A stretch of 5,519 nt of DNA from an uncultured Actinomycetes bacterium (GTDB taxonomy: Bacteria; Actinomycetota; Acidimicrobiia; Acidimicrobiales; Microtrichaceae), in contig CAJANQ010000239.1 of NCBI GenBank assembly GCA_903941145.1, positions 1 through 5,519 of the forward strand. The letters run 5' to 3'. Positions 1 through 3,975 of the stretch are shown in pieces. Position 1 is the stretch's first letter, and every line of letters begins with the position of its first letter. Position numbers and translations under genes: made by a program. The notes under the pieces are model-generated. The model saw nothing but the letters and a program-made list of their open reading frames with translations, was not told where the DNA came from and did no database searches.

Positions 1-97
1 GGACCATGAGCGCGACGAGCAGTCCACCCAGCACTGCCGGAACAGGTGCGCTCGACGCTGAGCGGCCACAGCCCGACCGGCCGGCAGAGTTGCTCAT
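1..97 (-). CDS. N-terminal fragment of an unidentified protein with a probable membrane segment (runs off window start)
   Basis: On the minus strand an ATG at 97-95 opens a frame that stays open to the window edge, giving 32 codons. The visible peptide starts MSNSAGRSGCGRSASS and continues into a hydrophobic stretch, roughly residues 18-32 (PAVLGGLLVALMV). This looks like a signal anchor or first transmembrane helix after a short polar, Ser/Gly-rich tail. The start is supported by a TACCCT hexamer exactly six bases upstream, the geometry of a leaderless promoter, and there is no Shine-Dalgarno sequence. The gene lies 45 bases downstream of the RDD gene on the same strand. Too little is visible to name a family. 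It could be a membrane or secreted protein, and its reality rests on the start context and the hydrophobic segment. Confidence 0.5.
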   Translation of the reverse strand, partial: MSNSAGRSGCGRSASSAPVPAVLGGLLVALMV

Positions 98-103
98 GGA
101 CCG

Positions 104-109
104 AGGGTA
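104..109 (-). promoter_or_regulatory. Candidate -10 box of a leaderless promoter
   Basis: Read on the minus strand, TACCCT (109 to 104) fits the TANNNT -10 consensus and is followed by six bases (CGGTCC) and then ATG at 97. Transcription would begin at or next to the A of the start codon. No convincing -35 hexamer is seen 16-18 bases upstream. Leaderless starts of this form are common in actinobacteria; its use here is inferred. Confidence 0.4.
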
Positions 110-142
110 GGTCTGCGCCGCCGCTGCGAGCCGGACGGCGGG

Positions 143-757
143 CTAGGCGCCGCGCTCCGCCCGGGGCGCACGGGGCGCACGGGGCGCTGACAGCACGATC
201 GAGCCCGCAGCCTTGTCGTGCACGCCCCGGTACACCGGGCTGGCGGCCACCGTCACGTAGATCATCAGCGGCACGAACTGCAGCAGACCCAGGACCGGCA
301 CACCGAGGATGGGGGCCGTCGCCGAGACCAGCAGGAACACGCCCGGCACGAACGCCCGGACCGCGGCCTGCTGCGGGGTCAGCAGCCCGCCGGTCGACCA
401 GTCGACCACCTTCACGCGGCAGAGCCACTTGCCCACCGTCTGTCCGGTCCGCGAGACCAGCAGGGTCTCGTAGGCCATATAGACCAGCGGGAACAGCAGC
501 AGGACCCAGAGGGGACCGGTGAGCTCGCCCTTGTCGGGGCCCGACGAGATCTCCTTCTCCCCCATCGCGCTCGAGAGGAACGCGAACGGCAGGCTGATCA
601 GCACGAAGTCGATGATCCGGGCCGCCGCACGCATCCCCCACGACGCCGGGGCGCCGGGCACGCCGCGCTGCTCCGGAAGCTCGTCCCTCGTCGTCGGCGG
701 GACCATGGGGTACGGGAGGCCGGACGGCCGGCGGTCCGGAAGGTCGTCGTTGCTCAC
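143..757 (-). CDS. RDD family integral membrane protein
   Basis: This 204-aa protein carries the RDD domain, a membrane module named for conserved Arg and Asp residues. Its biochemical role is mostly unknown; some members have been linked to ion exchange or osmotic stress. A Pro-rich cytoplasmic tail (residues 1-40) precedes the domain. The first helix (about 47-64) opens with RIIDFVLI, holding R47 and D50. A second helix spans about 83-101, then GQTVGKWLCRVKVV (105-118) matches the family GxTxGKxxxxxxVV block, further hydrophobic segments span about 136-172, and RGVHDKAAGSIVL (177-189) is the typical closing motif. The GTG at 757 is preferred because AGGGTGG lies four bases upstream. An in-frame ATG at 853 would add 32 Arg-rich residues overlapping the divergent synthetase gene. 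The C-terminus ends in an Ala-Pro-Arg repeat. It is divergent from the synthetase and upstream of the leaderless gene on the same strand. Confidence 0.88.
   Translation of the reverse strand: MSNDDLPDRRPSGLPYPMVPPTTRDELPEQRGVPGAPASWGMRAAARIIDFVLISLPFAFLSSAMGEKEISSGPDKGELTGPLWVLLLFPLVYMAYETLLVSRTGQTVGKWLCRVKVVDWSTGGLLTPQQAAVRAFVPGVFLLVSATAPILGVPVLGLLQFVPLMIYVTVAASPVYRGVHDKAAGSIVLSAPRAPRAPRAERGA
162..188. repeat. Three tandem 9-bp units at the 3' end of the RDD gene
   Basis: The unit CGGGGCGCA occurs at 162-170 and 171-179, and CGGGGCGCT at 180-188. Because nine bases is three codons, the repeat encodes APR-APR-APR near the RDD C-terminus without breaking frame. It looks like a slippage-prone microsatellite-like tract, giving a basic, proline-rich tail of variable length. 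Confidence 0.8.
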
Positions 758-778
758 CGGCCCACCCTGCCGCAACCG

Positions 779-807
779 TCGACCGTGCGACCAATCGGAA
801 GTACGGT
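779..807 (+). promoter_or_regulatory. Candidate sigma70-type promoter of the acyl-CoA synthetase gene
   Basis: TCGACC at 779-784 matches TTGACA at four of six positions. After a 17-base spacer, TACGGT at 802-807 fits TANNNT. Transcription would start near 814, giving a leader of about 12 bases that still includes the GGGGGT ribosome-binding site (814-819), six bases before the ATG at 826. It is assigned by eye only. No equally clear promoter is visible on the other strand for the RDD gene. Confidence 0.35.
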
Positions 808-808
808 C
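781..808. repeat. Inverted repeat overlapping the synthetase promoter (candidate operator)
   Basis: GACCGT at 781-786 and ACGGTC at 803-808 are perfect inverted copies, 22 bases centre to centre, about two helical turns. The arms extend as GTCG (778-781) and CGAC (810-813) if two extra C bases are allowed on the right side. The arms lie on the candidate -35 and -10 elements, so a bound dimer would block the promoter. The regulator is unknown. TetR-type repressors often control acyl-CoA synthetase genes, but nothing here identifies one. Confidence 0.35.
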
Positions 809-825
809 CCGACGGGGGTAGCACC

Positions 826-2598
826 ATGACGGAACAGGCGATCGAGGTCGCACGACGGGTACAGGCCCAGCTCACGGCGCCCGGTGCGCAGTTCGAGGTG
901 GTCGACGACGTCGTCGACGGCATCCCGATGAAGATGTACGCCAGCCGGTTCGCCAACCTGCGCCAGGTCGCGGAGTTCGCCGAGCTGCACGGGGACGCCG
1001 AGTTCATCGTCTACGGCGACCGTCGCTACACCTACGCCGAGTTCCTGGGCCAGGCACAGGCCGTATCGACCGCACTGGTCGACGACCTGGGCGTCGGCAA
1101 GGGCGACCGGGTGGCGGTGCTCAGCCAGAACAACCCCGAGTGGGCGCTGACCTTCTGGGGCACGGTGGCCGCCGGGGCGGTGCTCGTCGGCCTCAACGGC
1201 TGGTGGAGCACCGACGAGGTCCTCTACGGCCTCCAGGACTCCGGCGCCAAGGTCCTGGTCGCGGACCGCAAGCGGTTCGAGCGCATCGCCGGGCACCTGT
1301 CCGAGGCGCCCGACCTGCAGACCGTCGTACTGGTCGACTGCTCCCCCACCGACGTCTACCCCGGCGGGACGCTGCCGGCCGGCGTGCAGTTCCTGACGTT
1401 CGACGCGCTCCTCACCCGCGCTGGCGCCAGCACCTACCCCGACGTGCAGATCGACGAGGGCGACCACGCGGTCATCTTCTACACGTCGGGCACGACTGGC
1501 CGTTCCAAAGGAGCCATCAGCACCCACCGGTCCATGGTCGCCAACCTGCAGAACACCGTGTTCCGGTCGATGGCCGACAGCGCGGTGCGCGCCGAGCTCG
1601 GCATCTCGTCCGAGGGCGTCGCCCCGGGTTCCGGCAAGAGCCAGATGGTGGCCCTGTTCACCTCGCCCCTCTTCCACGTGTCGGGCTGCCACTCGACGAT
1701 GGTCGTCGGACTCATGGGCGGGGTGCGGCTGGTCATGGTCGAGGGCCGGTTCACCCCCGAGCGGGCGCTCGAGCTCATCGAGGCCGAGCAGGTGAAGATG
1801 TGGGCGACGGTGCCCACGATGGTGTGGCGGGTCTGTGAGCACCCCGACCGCCACGACTACGACACCGCGTCGGTCCGGTCCGTGAGCTTCGGCGGGTCGC
1901 CGTCCGCCGACGAGCTCCGCCGCATGGTCCGCGAGACGTTTCCCAACGTGGTCGCCACCGCGAACGCCTACGGCCTGACCGAGTCGTCGTCGGTGGCCAC
2001 CATGCTGAGCGGCCCCGAGGCCGACCTGCGGCCCGGCACGGTGGGCCGGGCCATGCCGGTGGTCGACCTCAAGGTGGTGGACGGCGACGGCCGGGAGCTG
2101 CCGGCCGGACAGCCCGGCGAGGTCCTGATCCGAGGGCCGATCATCATGCCGGGCTACTGGAACCGTCCCGACGCCACGGCCGAGACCGTGGTCGACGGCT
2201 GGCTCCACACCGGCGACGTCGGCGTGCTGGACGACGACGGGTTCCTGACGATCACCGACCGGGCCAAGGACATGCTGATCCGGGGCGGCGAGAACGTCTA
2301 CTGCGTCGAGATCGAGCAGCGGCTCGTCGAGCACCCCGCCGTCGCCGATGCCGCCGTGGTCGGCGTGCCCCACCCGGAGCTGGGTGAGGAGGTCAAGGCC
2401 GTCGTCGAGCTGGCCGACGGCGCCGAGGACCCGGGCGACGCCGCGATCCGCCAGTGGGTCCGTGATGCCCTGGCCGAGTTCAAGGTCCCGACCTACGTCG
2501 AGCGGTGGGACGGCAAGCTGCCGCGCAACGCCTCGGGCAAGCTCCTGAAGAACGTGCTCCGGGGCGACGCCCCGGACGGCTTCTCGGAAACGATGTAG
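826..2598 (+). CDS. Acyl-CoA synthetase / AMP-dependent ligase (class I adenylate-forming enzyme)
   Basis: This cytoplasmic enzyme of 590 aa activates a carboxylic acid with ATP to an acyl-AMP and then joins it to coenzyme A. The ANL-superfamily motifs are present in order: the phosphate-binding loop YTSGTTGRSKG (219-229), the substrate-pocket segment PLFHVSG (281-287), YGLTE (382-386), HTGD (461-464) with its ATP-ribose Asp, the hinge region DRAKDMLIRGGEN (478-490), and PRNASGK (566-572), whose K572 is the expected catalytic lysine of the C-terminal domain. The phosphate loop has Ser227 where Pro is usual, a known variant. A stretch of about 50 residues between H234 and PLFH seems longer than typical. 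The ATG is supported by GGGGGT six bases upstream. Chain length and substrate cannot be read from the sequence. A fatty-acid or related aliphatic substrate is likely, and FadD-like is the safest label. The membrane acyltransferase follows after 21 bases. Confidence 0.93.
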   Translation: MTEQAIEVARRVQAQLTAPGAQFEVVDDVVDGIPMKMYASRFANLRQVAEFAELHGDAEFIVYGDRRYTYAEFLGQAQAVSTALVDDLGVGKGDRVAVLSQNNPEWALTFWGTVAAGAVLVGLNGWWSTDEVLYGLQDSGAKVLVADRKRFERIAGHLSEAPDLQTVVLVDCSPTDVYPGGTLPAGVQFLTFDALLTRAGASTYPDVQIDEGDHAVIFYTSGTTGRSKGAISTHRSMVANLQNTVFRSMADSAVRAELGISSEGVAPGSGKSQMVALFTSPLFHVSGCHSTMVVGLMGGVRLVMVEGRFTPERALELIEAEQVKMWATVPTMVWRVCEHPDRHDYDTASVRSVSFGGSPSADELRRMVRETFPNVVATANAYGLTESSSVATMLSGPEADLRPGTVGRAMPVVDLKVVDGDGRELPAGQPGEVLIRGPIIMPGYWNRPDATAETVVDGWLHTGDVGVLDDDGFLTITDRAKDMLIRGGENVYCVEIEQRLVEHPAVADAAVVGVPHPELGEEVKAVVELADGAEDPGDAAIRQWVRDALAEFKVPTYVERWDGKLPRNASGKLLKNVLRGDAPDGFSETM

Positions 2599-2600
2599 CG

Positions 2601-2616
2601 CCCCTACGCTGAGGGG
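2601..2616 (+). promoter_or_regulatory. Short hairpin that holds the acyltransferase ribosome-binding site
   Basis: CCCCT (2601-2605) and AGGGG (2612-2616) are perfect inverted copies around a six-base loop. The right arm belongs to the only plausible Shine-Dalgarno sequence (GAGGGG, 2611-2616), just three bases before the ATG at 2620. In a read-through mRNA the site would be paired. The same bases contain TACGCT (2605-2610), a possible -10 box that would start a nearly leaderless transcript near 2617 without the left arm. Either reading is tentative. Confidence 0.35.
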
Positions 2617-2619
2617 ACC

Positions 2620-3792
2620 ATGGGGGCCACCGAGAAGCTGCGGTCGCAGCTCGAGCTGAACCGGGGCGGGTCCGGCCGACTCGCCTCCATGGAGGGGCTG
2701 CGGGGCCTGGCCGTCCTGCTGGTCTTCCTGGTCCACTTCTCCGACCTGTCGTCGGACTGGCTCCGCACGGCCGAGCTGCCGATCCCGGTCGACTGCCACG
2801 TGCAGGGCACGTCGGTCACGGCCGAGATCGCCTGCCGGGTCGGGAACATGGGCAACATCGGCGTCGACCTGTTCTTCGTGCTGTCCGGGTTCTTGATCTA
2901 CGGCGGCCTGATGCGGCGGCCGCAGGGCTACCGGTCGTTCATGGGCCGCCGGCTCCGCAGGGTGTACCCCACCTACCTCTTCGTGCTCGCCGTCTACGTG
3001 GTGCTGGCGCTGGCGATGCCGTCGGAGGGCAAGCTCCCGACCAACCCGCTCGCCGCGCTCGTGGCCATTGCCGCCAACGTGCTGCTGCTGCCGGGGATCG
3101 TCCCGGTCGCCCCGATCATCACCGTCAGCTGGACGCTGTCGTTCGAGATGTTTTTCTACCTGACCGTGCCGGGCCTGATCCGGGTCGGCCGGCTGCGGGA
3201 GCGTTCGAGCGCGTGGCGGTCCAAGCTCTTCATCGCGCTGGCGCTGTTCTGCACGTTCGTGGTCGGCGGACTCTCGGGGGCGCACCCGCGACTCTCGATG
3301 TTCTTCGCCGGCATGCTGCTGTGGGAGTGGGTCACGGTCCGCTCCGAGCAGGCGACCGCCACGCCGGACGGTCGACGCAGGCTCGACACCCTCGGCCTAG
3401 TTGCGCTCGTCGCCGCAGTGGTGGCGCCGATGTTCCTGCTGTCCGACCTGCTGGCCGGGTTCCCCCGGCTCGTGGTGCTGTTCGTCGGTTGGCCGGTGCT
3501 GTGCGCCGCGTGCTTCTGCGTCGACGGCCGCGCCCGACGCATCTTCTCGACCACGCCGCTGCGGTGGCTCGGCAACATGAGCTACTCGTACTACCTGGTG
3601 CACAGCCTGGTGCTGCAGGGCTGTTTCGAGCTGCTGCGCAAGGTCGTGCCGCCAGACGGCGACCAGCCGTGGGTCTGGTGGACGCTGCTGCTGCCGTGCT
3701 TCGCGGCCACGCTCGTCGCCTCGTACGCGGTGTTCGTCGGCGTCGAGAAGCGGTTCTCGCTCCGGGCCGTCACCCGCACCATGCAGCGCTGA
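2620..3792 (+). CDS. Acyltransferase-3 family integral membrane protein
   Basis: This 390-aa polytopic protein belongs to the acyltransferase-3 family, which transfers acetyl or longer acyl groups to sugars, surface polysaccharides, lipids or antibiotics at the cytoplasmic membrane. Family signatures in order are SMEGLRGLAVLLVFLVHF (23-40) with the conserved RG and H39, GVDLFFVLSGFLI (81-93), the basic RRLRRVYP (110-117) after helix 2, SWTLSFEMFFY (170-180) with its conserved Glu, and LRWLGNMSYSYYLVHS (314-329) near the end. About ten hydrophobic segments are visible. The loop between helices 1 and 2 carries C59 and C72, possible disulfide partners. No SGNH esterase domain is attached. The ATG at 2620 has GAGGGG only three bases upstream. 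Internal Met24 would cut into the conserved motif, so the upstream start is preferred. The 21-base gap suggests an operon with the acyl-CoA synthetase. The acceptor is unknown. Confidence 0.9.
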   Translation: MGATEKLRSQLELNRGGSGRLASMEGLRGLAVLLVFLVHFSDLSSDWLRTAELPIPVDCHVQGTSVTAEIACRVGNMGNIGVDLFFVLSGFLIYGGLMRRPQGYRSFMGRRLRRVYPTYLFVLAVYVVLALAMPSEGKLPTNPLAALVAIAANVLLLPGIVPVAPIITVSWTLSFEMFFYLTVPGLIRVGRLRERSSAWRSKLFIALALFCTFVVGGLSGAHPRLSMFFAGMLLWEWVTVRSEQATATPDGRRRLDTLGLVALVAAVVAPMFLLSDLLAGFPRLVVLFVGWPVLCAACFCVDGRARRIFSTTPLRWLGNMSYSYYLVHSLVLQGCFELLRKVVPPDGDQPWVWWTLLLPCFAATLVASYAVFVGVEKRFSLRAVTRTMQR

Positions 3793-3806
3793 AATAGTCC
3801 TGAAAC
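3791..3806 (+). promoter_or_regulatory. Weak GlnR-like site upstream of the ammonium transporter
   Basis: GAAAT (3791-3795), six bases, then GAAAC (3802-3806) resembles the actinobacterial GlnR box gTnAC-n6-GaAAC. The second half is perfect and the first matches only three of five positions. It overlaps the acyltransferase stop codon and lies 55 bases before the candidate -10 box of amt, a reasonable activator position. Ammonium transporter genes are classical GlnR targets in actinobacteria. One box of this quality can occur by chance. Confidence 0.22.
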
Positions 3807-3823
3807 AGGATGGACCCCGGTCC
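3798..3823 (+). terminator. Two small hairpins after the acyltransferase gene, possible weak transcript end
   Basis: TCCTG (3798-3802), AAA, CAGGA (3806-3810) is a perfect five-base stem with a three-base loop. GGAC (3812-3815) and GTCC (3820-3823) form a four-base stem around CCCG, with an extra C-G pair possible. There is no T tract, so this is not a classical intrinsic terminator. It could protect or pause the 3' end of the upstream mRNA. The first hairpin also contains the GlnR-like half-site, so the two readings compete. Confidence 0.2.
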
Positions 3824-3831
3824 TTCATGCG

Positions 3832-3852
3832 GTGCACACAGACGTGCAACAC
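3832..3852. repeat. Imperfect direct repeat upstream of the amt -10 box
   Basis: GTGCACAC (3832-3839) is followed at 3844-3852 by GTGCAACAC, differing by one inserted A. The start-to-start distance is 12 bases, close to one helical turn. The pair covers the -35 region of the candidate amt promoter and could be tandem half-sites for a regulator. No known motif is recognised. Confidence 0.3.
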
Positions 3853-3860
3853 GGCCTCCT

Positions 3861-3866
3861 TAGGTT
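3861..3866 (+). promoter_or_regulatory. Candidate -10 box of the ammonium transporter gene
   Basis: TAGGTT fits TANNNT and lies in one of the least GC-rich parts of this intergenic region. Transcription would begin around A3873, leaving a leader of about 103 bases before the ATG at 3976. The -35 region is weak; CAGACG at 3839-3844 matches TTGACA at three positions with a 16-base spacer. A weak -35 would fit activator dependence, which is inference. Confidence 0.35.
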
Positions 3867-3872
3867 CCTCTC

Positions 3873-3967
3873 ATCTTCCCCGGCCCTCCGGCCAGGGAAG
3901 TGGGCCACCCCAACAGGTGGATGGCCCCGGGCTCGTCCGCCACACCGGCGGACCGCAGATCAGGAGG
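3873..3967 (+). ncRNA. Structured 5' leader of amt, candidate cis-regulatory RNA of unrecognised class
   Basis: Three non-overlapping stem-loops fill the leader. Stem 1 (3875-3900) pairs CTTCCC with GGGAAG, has one C-A mismatch, then four more pairs and a CTCC loop. Stem 2 (3902-3927) pairs GGGCCACC with GGTGGCCC interrupted by a bulged A3921, giving eight pairs and a nine-base loop. Stem 3 (3935-3953) is a perfect seven-pair stem, GTCCGCC with GGCGGAC, around ACACC. The AGGAGG ribosome-binding site starts eight bases after stem 3. No stem is followed by a U run, so control would act on translation or stability rather than by intrinsic termination. I do not see the conserved elements of the glutamine riboswitch classes. 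Pairing was worked out by hand, and chance hairpins are expected at this GC content. Confidence 0.4.
3962..3967 (+). promoter_or_regulatory. Perfect Shine-Dalgarno site that fixes the amt start
   Basis: AGGAGG is fully complementary to the 16S rRNA 3' end and lies eight bases before ATG at 3976. This selects 3976 over the ATG at 3968, which is in another frame and directly abuts the site. It is the strongest ribosome-binding site in the window, as expected for a well-expressed transporter. Confidence 0.8.
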
Positions 3968-3975
3968 ATGACCGA

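Noticed and set aside
46..522. A 158-codon plus-strand frame opposite the RDD gene
   Set aside because: It is Arg/Pro/Ser-rich with no domain and is antisense to a gene with clear RDD motifs. It also crosses the start region of the leaderless minus-strand gene.
758..853. N-terminal extension of the RDD gene to an ATG at 853
   Set aside because: The extra 32 residues are Arg-rich and unlike a family N-terminus, the extension overlaps the start of the divergent synthetase, and GTG at 757 has a better ribosome-binding site.
1636..1644. Walker A-like GSGKS in the synthetase
   Set aside because: The spacing does not fit GxxxxGK[ST], and the real nucleotide-binding loop of this family is at residues 219-229.
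754..3285. An 843-codon open frame on the minus strand antisense to the synthetase and most of the acyltransferase
   Set aside because: It lies opposite two genes with unmistakable family motifs, its composition is the His/Gly/Arg/Asp-rich pattern typical of antisense frames in high-GC DNA, it shows no domain, and its start has no supported ribosome-binding site.
3875..3953. Intrinsic terminator for the acyltransferase transcript
   Set aside because: None of the three strong hairpins is followed by a T-rich tract, and they lie between a plausible -10 box and the amt ribosome-binding site.
3873..3975. Known glutamine riboswitch (glnA or downstream-peptide class)
   Set aside because: I could not find the conserved junction sequences of these RNAs; only the presence of several stems is shared. 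A covariance-model search would settle it.
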